The notes under the pieces are model-generated. The model was given only the letters and a program-made list of their open reading frames with translations, was not told the origin of the DNA and did not search any database. A stretch of 64,000 nt of DNA from Candidatus Dormiibacterota bacterium (GTDB lineage: Bacteria > Chloroflexota > Dormibacteria > Aeolococcales > Bog-877). How positions within the stretch are numbered: position 1 is the first letter of the stretch; every line of letters starts with the position of its first letter. The stretch spans positions 1 through 64,000 of the forward strand of contig DAHVDN010000008.1 of NCBI GenBank assembly GCA_027313505.1. Reading direction: 5' to 3'. Shown here piece by piece: positions 35,200 to 43,655 of this stretch. The position numbers and the translations under genes are program-made.

Positions 35200-35547
35200 A
35201 TGAAACCGCTTCCGAGGCCACCTTTGACCACGGTCAAATTCACCGATCTCCCCCCGCGAGACGAGGTCCTGGCGCTGGGCCTTCCGGCACCGCGACTGGC
35301 CCTGGTGCTCGGAGGGTTGGTCGGCACGGTCTCTGTCCTCCATCTCGCCTGGCCAGAGCCGTTGCGGCTGAGCGCGACCGGCGGCTTGGACGGGCTGGTG
35401 GCAGCTCTGGCCTGGGTGCAGTTCGGGGGTCTGCCGTTGAGCGCCTGGGCGTTGAGGGTCATAGGTCTTTGGCGGCGGCGATGTAGCTGCGCAAGGGGAC
35501 CCGAGCACACCTGGTCTCCCATCGATGGGATCACGGAGCCGAATTGA
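35200..35547 (+). CDS. Small two-helix membrane protein (PrgI/VirB3-like by position)
   Basis: 115 residues from the ATG at 35200; the track's start at 34996 reads through the repeat and is rejected. Polar N-terminus with FTDLPPRDEVLALGLPAPR, then two hydrophobic helices (LALVLGGLVGTVSVLHL and GGLDGLVAALAWVQFGGLPLSAWALRVIGLW) and a basic Cys-containing tail. Placed directly before a VirB4-like ATPase with a 4-nt overlap, as PrgI/VirB3 proteins are; sequence similarity to PrgI is weak. Confidence 0.55.
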   Translation: MKPLPRPPLTTVKFTDLPPRDEVLALGLPAPRLALVLGGLVGTVSVLHLAWPEPLRLSATGGLDGLVAALAWVQFGGLPLSAWALRVIGLWRRRCSCARGPEHTWSPIDGITEPN

Positions 35548-37547
35548 ATAAGACGATCTGGCGCACCGTCGGGCCGGACCTGCTGGACCTGGAGTGGAGG
35601 GAGCGGAGTCGCCTCACCAATGGCTTTTCGGCCTGGCTTGACGAACTGACCACCGGGGTGACCTTCGTGGTGTGCTCGCGTCCAGTTCCGGTCCCTGCTC
35701 CTCAAGGAAGTTCAACCCTTGACCAAGCGCGCCACGATCATGTCGCGTCCAAGCTGAAGGGTAACGCTGCATTCCAGCGGGTCACTCACCTGGTGGTCCC
35801 GTACCTGGCCCCGGAGGCCGCCCTCTCCCTGGTCGCATCGCTCAGGGGCACTTGCGACGTCGAGAGCGAACTGGTGGAGATTCTCCCACCTCTGGCCGAG
35901 GGAACGTGGGCCGAAAAGCCCCGCACCATCAAGGTCGGTGGCCTATGGCTCTCGTCGGTGAGGCTCGAGCGGCCTCCGGCGGTGGCGGTCGAACCGGGAT
36001 GGCTCTCTACATTGACTGGTATCGGCGCCGCCTACGACCTTGCCGTCCGGATTGTGCCGAGAGCAGCAGAGACGGCTGACCGCGGGCTGCGCAGACGCCT
36101 ACGCAATCTTAGGGCGCAGGAGCTGGCCATCTCCACTCTCCGCGGTGACCCGAGGGTGGACGTGGCGATGGCGGCTACCCAGCGCCTCCGACATCTGCTT
36201 GCTACCAGGAAGGGCAATCTGTTTGAGATTGGCGCGACCATGACCCTTGTAGCTCGATCTGAAGTGGAGGCTGCCGCCCTGGTCAAAGAGGCTCGTGGCC
36301 GGGGCGCGCTACTGCATTCGCGGTGGGCTCCCACATGGCTGGACGAGGTACCAGCTCGCCTGGAGACGCTCGCCCACCCCAACCAGCTTGTCGCCTCTCG
36401 GCTTCTGGTTCAGACGGTGGAGTTGGCCACCATGTGGCCGTGGAGCACGATCTGGGAGTATCCACCGGAAAATCGGAGCCTGCTGGGCCGACACCAGCGG
36501 ACCGGAGATTGGGTCACCGTGGATCCGCAATCCGATGCAGACCTTCCCAACGGCAACCTGGCAGTCGTTGCCGCATCTGGTGGGGGCAAATCGTTCCTAG
36601 GTGGGCTCCTCGGGATCGAGGCCGTTCGACGCGGCCAGTCGGTGGTGGTGCTGGATCCCGAAAACGAGCACCGCCGGTGGTGCGCGGCGGTTGGCGGTAC
36701 CTATGTCGACCTGGCTGTCGGCGACGGCCCGGGATTCAACATCCTGGAGCTGGGTTCGTACCAGGAATCGGTGATGGGTGCTGTTGAACTGTTGGGGCTG
36801 CTGGTGGGAACCCTAACTGGTGGCGAGAAGGCTTCCTTTCTCGAAGCGCTGGAACAGTCGCGGAAGCGCCAGCCCGACACCCGCCCGTTGCTGGGTGACT
36901 GCGTCGACCTTCTGATGACGTCTGGGCGCGCTCAGGCACTGGGACGACGACTATCGCCGTGGATCACCGGAGACCCCGGGCTCCTGTTCAACCGGCGGGG
37001 AAGTGGTCCTGAGGTACGCCCGCTGGTCTGCATTGGCGTTCGAGACCTTCCCTCGGAGTGGGTGCCCGCGGCCACCCTTCTCATCTCCTGTTGGCTTTGG
37101 GACTGGATACGCAGGCACAACGGGCCGAAGTTGGTGATGGTGGACGAGGCCGGATTGCTGGCCGACAATGCCCATCTTCGACGACTTATGGCGCACCTCT
37201 CAAGGCGGATTCGCAAGTACCGGGGGGCGCTATTGCTCCTGACCCAAACCGGCGCCGACCTGACGCAGACCGAATTCGGAGAGGTGGTGGCGGTCAACTC
37301 CGCCACGCTGCTGCTCGGAGGCCAGAATCAGGCTGGTGCCCGGCGCCTGCAGGAGGCTGTGAGCCTCGACAACCCATACAGTAAGTGGCTTCAGGAAGTC
37401 GGCCGGGGAAGCTTTTTGTTGGTCTCTGGACCCAGACGGATCCCGGTGGTGGTGGAAGCTCCCGGGTTGTACCGGGAGTGGCTCGGAGGCGACTCAGGGG
37501 CGGGCGAGGCGCGTTCTCTGGAGGGTCCTCTCGCCGGGCATGGCTAA
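35544..37547 (+). CDS. Second VirB4-like T4SS ATPase
   Basis: 667 residues. Starts with TTG in a TTGA overlap with the previous stop. Divergent N-terminal domain (about 1-320). Motor domain with Walker A ASGGGKSFLGG (about 345), VVVLDPENEHRRW (VirB4-type LDPxxE), Walker B PKLVMVDEAGLL (about 529) and RIRKYRGALLLLTQTGADL. Same family as the 16.5-kb protein but only distantly similar, so the window has two VirB4-type motors. No VirD4 accompanies this locus; the one at 12 kb may serve both (inference). Confidence 0.85.
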   Translation: MNKTIWRTVGPDLLDLEWRERSRLTNGFSAWLDELTTGVTFVVCSRPVPVPAPQGSSTLDQARHDHVASKLKGNAAFQRVTHLVVPYLAPEAALSLVASLRGTCDVESELVEILPPLAEGTWAEKPRTIKVGGLWLSSVRLERPPAVAVEPGWLSTLTGIGAAYDLAVRIVPRAAETADRGLRRRLRNLRAQELAISTLRGDPRVDVAMAATQRLRHLLATRKGNLFEIGATMTLVARSEVEAAALVKEARGRGALLHSRWAPTWLDEVPARLETLAHPNQLVASRLLVQTVELATMWPWSTIWEYPPENRSLLGRHQRTGDWVTVDPQSDADLPNGNLAVVAASGGGKSFLGGLLGIEAVRRGQSVVVLDPENEHRRWCAAVGGTYVDLAVGDGPGFNILELGSYQESVMGAVELLGLLVGTLTGGEKASFLEALEQSRKRQPDTRPLLGDCVDLLMTSGRAQALGRRLSPWITGDPGLLFNRRGSGPEVRPLVCIGVRDLPSEWVPAATLLISCWLWDWIRRHNGPKLVMVDEAGLLADNAHLRRLMAHLSRRIRKYRGALLLLTQTGADLTQTEFGEVVAVNSATLLLGGQNQAGARRLQEAVSLDNPYSKWLQEVGRGSFLLVSGPRRIPVVVEAPGLYREWLGGDSGAGEARSLEGPLAGHG

Positions 37548-38154
37548 AATCAGGAAGATGGGTCGGGTCATCTACTACCGTCTTCTCAATCTCGGTCACG
37601 GCGATGCGGAGGCCTGGGAGCAGATGGTGTCCCGCCTGGCGGCCGCCCGGGAGTGGCGCTCCGAGCCGATGTGGTTGGCGACCGACAGCTCGCGGGGGGT
37701 CTTCGAGTCGGAGTACCTGCGGCACCTGCGGCTGGACAGGCGGGAGCAGGTGCTTGGCGCTGGATTCGTACGGCTGGCGGGCGACGAGACCGACGCGCTG
37801 GCTGTCTCCTACGGCCTTCTCCAGGCCTGCTTTGAGCTCGGGGGGAAGGTGGTGTTGGAGGATCCTGACAACCCGATTGGAAAGCAGCGCCAGCTTGAGA
37901 TGATTGAAGGCAGCGTGACCGGTCCCCGGTCGATCGATGACCTCATGGTGTCTGGGCCGATCTTCAAGCGACTCCCGTTAGCGACGATCACCTTCTATCC
38001 ACCGCGCTATCACAGCCGAACCATGCCCGGTCCCGCAGGGCCTCCCGGCTGGTGGAGCTTCGCCATACAGGGGATGAGGGCTCAGGCGCAGGGCTTCCTC
38101 GAAGCCGAGGCCGAGGCGATGCGGATCTATCGGGGCCTGCGGGCCATCGGCTGA
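37540..38154 (+). CDS. Unknown protein in the second T4SS-like locus
   Basis: 204 residues, starting with an 8-nt overlap with the VirB4-like gene, so very likely co-translated. Soluble-looking with mixed alpha/beta pattern (VIYYRLLNLGHGDAEAWEQMVSRLAAAREW, LRLDRREQVLGAGFVRLAGDETDALAVSYGLLQACFELGGKVVLEDPDN, LATITFYPPRYHSR) and no signal or membrane helix. No family recognised. The coupling to VirB4 suggests an accessory or regulatory subunit. Confidence 0.6.
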   Translation: MAKIRKMGRVIYYRLLNLGHGDAEAWEQMVSRLAAAREWRSEPMWLATDSSRGVFESEYLRHLRLDRREQVLGAGFVRLAGDETDALAVSYGLLQACFELGGKVVLEDPDNPIGKQRQLEMIEGSVTGPRSIDDLMVSGPIFKRLPLATITFYPPRYHSRTMPGPAGPPGWWSFAIQGMRAQAQGFLEAEAEAMRIYRGLRAIG

Positions 38155-38158
38155 CGCC

Positions 38159-38629
38159 TTGAGGGCAGTTGTCCAACGGGTGAGCCGCGCGCGCGTGACT
38201 GACTCAGAAGGTCTGATCGCTGAGATCGGCCAAGGGCTGCTTATCTATCTAGGCATTGGCCCAGCTGACGATGAGGCTGCCGCCTACCACCTGGCAGGGC
38301 GGTTGGCCAACATGCGCATCTTCTCGGACTCCGTGGGACGGATGAACCGCTCTCTCCTCGATGTCTCGGCGGCCGCGCTGGTGGTGAGTCAGTTCACCCT
38401 GTTCGCTGACCTATCCCATGGGCACAGACCGTCGTTCAGCGCTGCCGGGGGACCGGAACGTGCCCGCGAGCTCTGCTCGCTGACCGTCTCGGCGCTGCGC
38501 CTGGCCGGGGTCAACCAGGTGTCGGAGGGCCGCTTCGGTAGCCACATGCAGGTGGAATCGAACAACGATGGGCCGGTGACCATCGTCGTCAGCAGCGCAG
38601 AGGGTCCCTGGCAGGCCAACTGCGGCTGA
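38159..38629 (+). CDS. dtd: D-aminoacyl-tRNA deacylase
   Basis: 156 residues from a TTG at 38159, 4 bp after the previous gene; starts MRAVVQRVSRARVT as the family does. Catalytic motifs SQFTLFAD and NNDGPVT (family NxGPVT). Removes D-amino acids from mischarged tRNAs in the cytosol. A housekeeping gene inserted inside the T4SS-like locus, perhaps just read from the same transcript. Confidence 0.95.
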   Translation: MRAVVQRVSRARVTDSEGLIAEIGQGLLIYLGIGPADDEAAAYHLAGRLANMRIFSDSVGRMNRSLLDVSAAALVVSQFTLFADLSHGHRPSFSAAGGPERARELCSLTVSALRLAGVNQVSEGRFGSHMQVESNNDGPVTIVVSSAEGPWQANCG

Positions 38630-38693
38630 CCCTCCCTCTACGATCCCGCTGAGCGGACCTAGAGGGGTGTGACCGAACACCGGGGGGCGGATC

Positions 38694-38933
38694 GTGGCTG
38701 AGTTGAATTCCCTGCTGAACTCGTGGGTTCTGTTGGCACAGGGGCTTATCGGAAGCTTGGGCACCCTGGCTTTCGCCTGCGCTTTTGTCTGGAGGGTCGT
38801 AGCCCCGAGCCCGCACAGCGCGATGGAAGCCCAGCGCTGGCTGGGACGCATCGCAATTGGTACGTTGGGCGTGGAACTTGCGGGGGTGCTGACCCACGTT
38901 CTGCTGTCCGCGGTCCCGCACAGCCTTGGCTGA
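38694..38933 (+). CDS. VirB2-like small two-helix membrane protein, second copy
   Basis: 79 residues, GTG start. Two hydrophobic helices (WVLLAQGLIGSLGTLAFACAFVWRVV and IAIGTLGVELAGVLTHVLL) around a polar loop (SPHSAMEAQRWLGR). Same layout and position (just before a TrbL-like gene) as the 13.66-kb protein. A pilin- or channel-like subunit by context. Confidence 0.6.
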   Translation: MAELNSLLNSWVLLAQGLIGSLGTLAFACAFVWRVVAPSPHSAMEAQRWLGRIAIGTLGVELAGVLTHVLLSAVPHSLG

Positions 38934-38935
38934 CA

Positions 38936-39850
38936 ATGACCCCGGTCGCGCTTCTGACGCTTCCTCCTTTCACCCTCAATCCGCTCTCACTTCTGAACGG
39001 CCTTCTGAGCTCGGCGCTGAGTCAGTTTGTGGCCAGCGCCCGAACCGCCCTCGACTCCGACCTTCAGCGCTACCTGTTCTCGACCCACGATGTGTCAGGA
39101 GCTGGTGGTGGAGAGCAGTTTGTGAACACCCCTGGGCTGGTCTCGCTGAATCACCTGCTGGGCCTAGCTACGGGGGCGTTGCTGGTGGCGATCCTGCTAT
39201 ACAGCGGCTTGCGAACCGTAACCGACGCCGGTGGTGAGAGGCGCCATCAGCTACAGGTGGTGCTGCCTCGGGCGATGGCGGCGCTCGCGCTGGGGGTGTT
39301 CAGCCTGCCCCTCATCCAGCAGCTGATTGACCTAAACAACGCACTCTGTCAGGTGGTGGTGGGAGGGGCCGCGGTGAGCCTCAGCGACCTTCCGTGGAGC
39401 AGCCCCCTGAGCGGGCCAGCGATCGCCTCCGCCTCGAACAACATCTTCCTGCTGCTTTTCGCAGCGGCACTGGTGTTGGCGGTCGTCATTCTCGCGCTGG
39501 CCTATGTGGTTCGCTACACCCTACTTGCGGTGCTCTGCGCCTCGGCACCCCTCGCCGCGGCAGCTTGGATTCTTCCTGAGACAAGAGGATTCGCCCGCCA
39601 GTGGGGGCGGCTTCTAATCGTCTCGCTCTTCATGCAGTTCGTGCAACTCGTGGTCCTGCGAGTCGCGGTGGCGCTGGCCTTCGCCCGTGGGCAGGGGGTC
39701 GGGGGCATGCTGTTCGCCTTCGCCAGCCTGTACCTGATGCTGCGGGTGCCCGGGGCGATGAACGTGGCCGCTCATTACCAGACCAGCGCGGAGTCAGCGG
39801 GTCGTCGCTGGAGTCGTGCCGTACGCAAGCTCGCCGCGACCGAGGTCTGA
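38936..39850 (+). CDS. TrbL/VirB6-like membrane protein, second copy
   Basis: 304 residues from the ATG at 38936, 2 bp after the pilin-like gene; the track's upstream start is out of context. Polytopic: helix near 85-105 (LLGLATGALLVAILLYSGL), two central helices (NNIFLLLFAAALVLAVVILALAYVVRYTLLAVLCASAPLAAAAWIL) and a C-terminal pair. The segment VRYTLLAVLCASAPLAAAAW-P-ETRGFARQWGRLLIVSLFMQFVQLVVLR is the conserved core of TrbL/VirB6-like proteins in Gram-positive-type systems. It lacks the Cys-rich loop of the first copy. Confidence 0.72.
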   Translation: MTPVALLTLPPFTLNPLSLLNGLLSSALSQFVASARTALDSDLQRYLFSTHDVSGAGGGEQFVNTPGLVSLNHLLGLATGALLVAILLYSGLRTVTDAGGERRHQLQVVLPRAMAALALGVFSLPLIQQLIDLNNALCQVVVGGAAVSLSDLPWSSPLSGPAIASASNNIFLLLFAAALVLAVVILALAYVVRYTLLAVLCASAPLAAAAWILPETRGFARQWGRLLIVSLFMQFVQLVVLRVAVALAFARGQGVGGMLFAFASLYLMLRVPGAMNVAAHYQTSAESAGRRWSRAVRKLAATEV

Positions 39851-39857
39851 TAACCCC

Positions 39858-40484
39858 TCAGAGGGAGACGTGGGTTTCCTCAAGAGGGGTCCCGAGCGCA
39901 AGCTCCAGCTCGCGGAAGATCGGATGCTGTCTCAGGCTGGGCCGGCAGTCGAGGTCGCCGAAGGTGATCTCCATCCGCCCGACGGCCAGCTTCGGTGTCC
40001 ACTGCAGCTCCAGCACCCGCGCCTTGGCATCACATTGAGGACAGGCCATGGCGAACGGATCCGGGTAGGGGAATCGAAGGGTGAAGAAGTCCAACAATTC
40101 TCCGCATGACCAGCAGGGAGCCAGGTAGCGGGTGACCGGATCCGAGTCGAACCCCTCCGGCCCCGGGTCGGGATAGCAGCGCCAGACTCCCGCCTCCAGC
40201 CGCACCTCCCCTCGCGTTACCGAGGTTGCCATAGGCAGAGCGGCCGGGCCTGCCCTGGTCAGCCACCGAGCGAACTCCGGCCCCGGATGTAGCCCGTCAT
40301 CGCCACCTTCCACGGCCAGGCGGTGAGCCAAGAGCTGTTCTCGAGCGCGGGCCAAACCGCCAGCCGGGGGAAGGAACTGCGGGTCTACCGACAGCAGGTG
40401 GAGCCAACTGCGATGAGGGTGAGGACCTAAGCCATGGTCGGGTCGTAGTCGGCCGGTCACCCGACAATGATGCCACCAGCCCAC
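39858..40484 (-). CDS. Unknown zinc-ribbon-like protein
   Basis: 208 residues, GTG start at 40484. Contains CWSCGE...CPQCDA (CxxC-x-CxxC spacing about 24), a probable zinc ribbon, within LAPCWSCGELLDFFTLRFPYPDPFAMACPQCDAKARVLE. N-terminal half has HPHRSWLHLL and basic residues. No family recognised. It converges with the T4SS-like locus, 8 bp after the TrbL-like stop. Confidence 0.55.
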   Translation of the reverse strand: MGWWHHCRVTGRLRPDHGLGPHPHRSWLHLLSVDPQFLPPAGGLARAREQLLAHRLAVEGGDDGLHPGPEFARWLTRAGPAALPMATSVTRGEVRLEAGVWRCYPDPGPEGFDSDPVTRYLAPCWSCGELLDFFTLRFPYPDPFAMACPQCDAKARVLELQWTPKLAVGRMEITFGDLDCRPSLRQHPIFRELELALGTPLEETHVSL

Positions 40485-40516
40485 AGGAGCTGCCCCGAGG
40501 GGACAGCCTCCATCAG

Positions 40517-40894
40517 ATGGGGGGTTGGCAGAGATTCAAGACCGGGCTCGCAGTGGTTGGCGGGTGTGCAGCCCTCTCGGTGCTGCTGCCCCCGCTTGGC
40601 GCCCTATTCAACGCTGTCGGCTCAGTCACACTACTCGCTCTGGCCGCCTACGCGGCTTTCAGGGGCTGGGCGTTCATGGAGTCGGTGGTCGAGGCCTCAA
40701 GACGGCCCACGACCGTCAGGAGGAATCTCAAAGGGGCGCCGGAGAGGCCGGTCACCCGCAACCAGGAAATAGAGCGGAGCGACCATCCGTCGCAGGGGGC
40801 CGAGCTCTCGGCCGATCAAAGAAGTCGCCGCCTGAAGGTCTGGCCGGAAACGGAGCGCCATAGCCGCTTGGGCCTCCCGTTCAGAGGCCGGTGA
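40517..40894 (+). CDS. Small membrane protein, unknown
   Basis: 125 residues. Two hydrophobic segments (LAVVGGCAALSVLLPPLGALF and VGSVTLLALAAYAAFRGWAFM), then a long basic, hydrophilic cytosolic tail. Divergent from the zinc-ribbon gene (32 bp) and overlapping the RDD gene 3' end by 14 bp. No family named. Confidence 0.45.
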   Translation: MGGWQRFKTGLAVVGGCAALSVLLPPLGALFNAVGSVTLLALAAYAAFRGWAFMESVVEASRRPTTVRRNLKGAPERPVTRNQEIERSDHPSQGAELSADQRSRRLKVWPETERHSRLGLPFRGR

Positions 40895-41654
40895 GCCGTT
40901 TGGCCAGCTGCACGTAGACCCTCTCGACCAACGCCACCGGGTCGTTCGAGGGCCCCCATTCCGCCAGCGCAACTCCAGCACGGGAAGCGAGCGCGCCAAG
41001 CAGCTCTGTGGCCACGCGTGCCCTCCGATCGGGGGTCAAGCCCCCTCGGCTCAAAAACTCCTGGACCAGCTCCAACTCGAATCTTCCGCAGCGCTCCAGC
41101 GCCGGCAGCGGCGGACCGGAGTCCGCTGTCAAGGTCGGTGAAACCCGGGGCGGTGGTTCGGTGGGTAACCGACGAAGCCCGTGATCGTGGACGACCACCG
41201 TGCCCGCTGCCAGGTCGCCCAGGCGGCGAGGTTGTGTTCCGGCGAACATCGAGACGACCCCGATTCCATAAAGGAGGGGGAGGAAGTCAACGATCCTGAC
41301 AAGGTTGCGGACCAGCGAGTCGGACAGCCCGACCGGGACACCGTCTAGGTCCACCACCCTCAGTCCGAAGATCAACTTGCCCAGCGACCGGCCCCCGGTC
41401 GCCATCTCGAAGGCGACGTAATAGAGCACGGGGACGACCGAGGCCACGACCACAACGGCAATCACCGCCGGACCGAGCGCCTTGGCTGTGACGGAGACCA
41501 AAGAGAGGGCCAGGGCACCAAAGACCATCGCGAGGATGATGATTATGGCGATGAGTGAGTCCACCAGCGCCGCCAAACCGCGGGACCCGATCCCCGCAAC
41601 CTGCTGGGAGAGCACGACGCTCTCCGGCGTTCGATACCCGAATCCGTCCGTCAT
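40881..41654 (-). CDS. RDD-family membrane protein
   Basis: 257 residues. The RDD domain is at about 15-160: GIGSRGLAALVDSLIAIIIILAMVFG (R and D of the family), FEMATGGRSLGKLIFGLRVVDLDG and LGDLAAGTVVVHD (characteristic RxxGDxxAGT). Three membrane helices, then a cytosolic C-terminal domain of about 95 residues. RDD proteins are membrane proteins of debated function (ion exchange in some). In Actinobacteria they sit beside SpoIIM- and MoxR/DUF58-family genes, as here. Confidence 0.88.
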   Translation of the reverse strand: MTDGFGYRTPESVVLSQQVAGIGSRGLAALVDSLIAIIIILAMVFGALALSLVSVTAKALGPAVIAVVVVASVVPVLYYVAFEMATGGRSLGKLIFGLRVVDLDGVPVGLSDSLVRNLVRIVDFLPLLYGIGVVSMFAGTQPRRLGDLAAGTVVVHDHGLRRLPTEPPPRVSPTLTADSGPPLPALERCGRFELELVQEFLSRGGLTPDRRARVATELLGALASRAGVALAEWGPSNDPVALVERVYVQLAKRLTGL

Positions 41655-41720
41655 GGCTCAGCGGAATGGTAGCTCCCCAACGGGTGAGGCCCTCCTCAGG
41701 GCGGGGTCCGGCGAGTTCAG

Positions 41721-42731
41721 GTGAAGCCGCTAGATCAGTTTGTGGCAGAGCGCCAGCCGAGCTGGAACGAGCTGGTTGATCTGTCCCGGAAGGTCAGAGG
41801 GCACAAGATAAGGCGAGCCGCATCTGGGGAGGTGGATCGGCTGGCCGCCTTGCTTCGTCAGACTAGCGGAGATCTGGCCGCCGCTCGACGGGACTATCCC
41901 GGGTCTGGCGTGGTCGAGTACCTGCAGGCCACCTTGGCAGCAGCCCAGTCACTTCTCTACCGAGGCAGTTCGCCAGGAATCGCGGGGTTGCCAGGGTTCC
42001 TCGCGGTCGGAGTACCGCGTCGATTCCGCGAGTTTGGACCGTACATAGCCTTCGCCGGACTCTGTCTCGCGTGCGGGACCGCAGCCGGGTGGGCGGCCAT
42101 CGCTCTCCGGCCCAATCTGGTTGGGCTGCTGCCCAACGGCTATGAGGCGAGTCTCGCCGCCCACCATCTCGGCAACTCGATAGCGCTCAGCGGCCAGTTC
42201 AGCTCCCAACTCTCCGCCTTCATCATTCAAAACAACATCCGCGTAGCTGCGCTCGCCTGCGTGTTGGGGATCTTCCTCGGCGTGCCGACGGTGGCGCTCC
42301 TTCTGACCAACGGATTCCAGCTCGGAGTGTTGGCCAGCGCCAGCCACTCGGCCGGGTTGGACCTGCAATTCTGGGCGCTGATCGTCCCGCACGGAGTGAT
42401 AGAGCTCACCGTGATCTGCACAGCGGCCGGCGCGGGGCTGAGGCTGGGCGATGCAGTCCTGCGCCCTGGCCTGCTGACCATAGGGGCGTCGCTCACTGCC
42501 GCCGCCCGACCCGCGGTCGAGCTTGCACTTGGAGCCGCCTGCCTACTGATCGTCGCCGGCTTGATCGAGGGGTTCGTCACCCCGTCGACACTGCCCGACC
42601 CATTGAAGCTGCTGGTGGGGCTGGGGACCGGAGTTGCGCTCTACTCCTGGCTCCTTTTGGCAGGTCGGCCCGCGCCCCACAAGCTCCAGGGGCCGACCCG
42701 GCTGAAGGGCTCCCTTTTTGACGACTGGTAG
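41721..42731 (+). CDS. Stage II sporulation protein M-like membrane protein
   Basis: 336 residues, GTG start. Opens with FVAERQPSWNELVDLSRKVRG (the F..eR...W..L conserved in DUF95/SpoIIM relatives). About six helices follow, with IIQNNIRVAALACVLGIFLGVPTVALLLTNGFQLG (the NNxRVA..a...Gi..GvptlyLl.NG signature) and WALIVPHGVIEL (the HG-x-x-E motif). Not evidence of sporulation; actinobacterial relatives lie in RDD/DUF58 clusters and act in envelope functions not yet defined. Divergent from RDD, 66 bp apart. Confidence 0.88.
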   Translation: MKPLDQFVAERQPSWNELVDLSRKVRGHKIRRAASGEVDRLAALLRQTSGDLAAARRDYPGSGVVEYLQATLAAAQSLLYRGSSPGIAGLPGFLAVGVPRRFREFGPYIAFAGLCLACGTAAGWAAIALRPNLVGLLPNGYEASLAAHHLGNSIALSGQFSSQLSAFIIQNNIRVAALACVLGIFLGVPTVALLLTNGFQLGVLASASHSAGLDLQFWALIVPHGVIELTVICTAAGAGLRLGDAVLRPGLLTIGASLTAAARPAVELALGAACLLIVAGLIEGFVTPSTLPDPLKLLVGLGTGVALYSWLLLAGRPAPHKLQGPTRLKGSLFDDW

Positions 42732-42740
42732 GATCAGGTC

Positions 42741-43655
42741 ATGGAGGTGGTGAAGATCACACCTCGGGGCTACTGCCACGGGGTGGTTGAGGCGATCCGA
42801 GCGCTTCGCATCGCCTCGGAGGAACATCCCGGCGAGCCCGTTGCGATGTTGGGTTACCTGGTGCACAACGAACACGTGACCCGCGAGTTCTTTGATCGGG
42901 GCGTCCGCTTGGTGGATGCCCCCTCCCGGCTCGCGGCGCTGGACATGGTCGATAGCGGCACGGTGGTCCTGACAGCGCACGGAGTATCGCCCGAGGTGAA
43001 GCAGCGGGCTCACGACAAGGGCCTCAACGTGGTGGATGCGACCTGCACAGATGTGATCCGCACCCACGACCTGGTCCGACGGCTGAGCTCCGAGGGCTAC
43101 GACATCGTGTACATCGGGCGTTCTGGGCATCCGGAGCCGGAAGGGGTGCTGGGCGAGGCGCCCACCAAACTGCATCTGGTCGAGACCGTGGACGACGTGG
43201 ACCTGCTCGAGATCACCAATGAGCGGCTGGCGGTAACCACCCAGACCACCTTGTCCGTGTGGGATACCAAGGCGATCATCGAGAGGCTGCGCGAGCGGTT
43301 CCCCCACATCGAGGTCCACAACGAGATCTGCAACGCGACCCAGGAGCGCCAGCAGGCTGCGGTGGAGACCGCGGCCTCGTGCGATGTGGTGGTGGTCGTG
43401 GGCAGCTCAAGGAGCAGCAACACCCTCCGCCTGGTCCAGGTGGTAAAGGAGCTGGCCCACCGGCCGGCGTACCTGGTAGACACCGCCGCGGACCTCCAGA
43501 CGGAGTGGTTTCGCGGGGTCGACCGGGTTGGCGTCACTTCCGGGGCCTCCACACCGTCACAGATCACCCGGCAGGTGATTCAGACGCTGGAACTCATGGA
43601 GCCGGACCAACTTGTCACAGCAACCCCCGACCCTTCAGTTCGAGGTAGCGATTGA
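42741..43655 (+). CDS. ispH: 4-hydroxy-3-methylbut-2-enyl diphosphate reductase
   Basis: 304 residues. The three 4Fe-4S cysteines are visible: GYCHGV (C12), ATCTDV (C102) and EICNATQERQ (C197). Further motifs: LVHNEHV (family VHNxxVV), AHGVSP, GRSGHPEPEG, TTQTTLS and SSRSSNT. Last step of the MEP isoprenoid pathway, producing IPP and DMAPP. 9 bp after the SpoIIM-like gene. Its 3' end overlaps the convergent DUF58 gene by 41 bp. Confidence 0.95.
   Translation: MEVVKITPRGYCHGVVEAIRALRIASEEHPGEPVAMLGYLVHNEHVTREFFDRGVRLVDAPSRLAALDMVDSGTVVLTAHGVSPEVKQRAHDKGLNVVDATCTDVIRTHDLVRRLSSEGYDIVYIGRSGHPEPEGVLGEAPTKLHLVETVDDVDLLEITNERLAVTTQTTLSVWDTKAIIERLRERFPHIEVHNEICNATQERQQAAVETAASCDVVVVVGSSRSSNTLRLVQVVKELAHRPAYLVDTAADLQTEWFRGVDRVGVTSGASTPSQITRQVIQTLELMEPDQLVTATPDPSVRGSD

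Noticed and set aside
41721-42731. Evidence of sporulation from the SpoIIM-like protein
   Set aside because: SpoIIM relatives are common in non-sporulating Actinobacteria next to RDD genes; no other sporulation gene is present.
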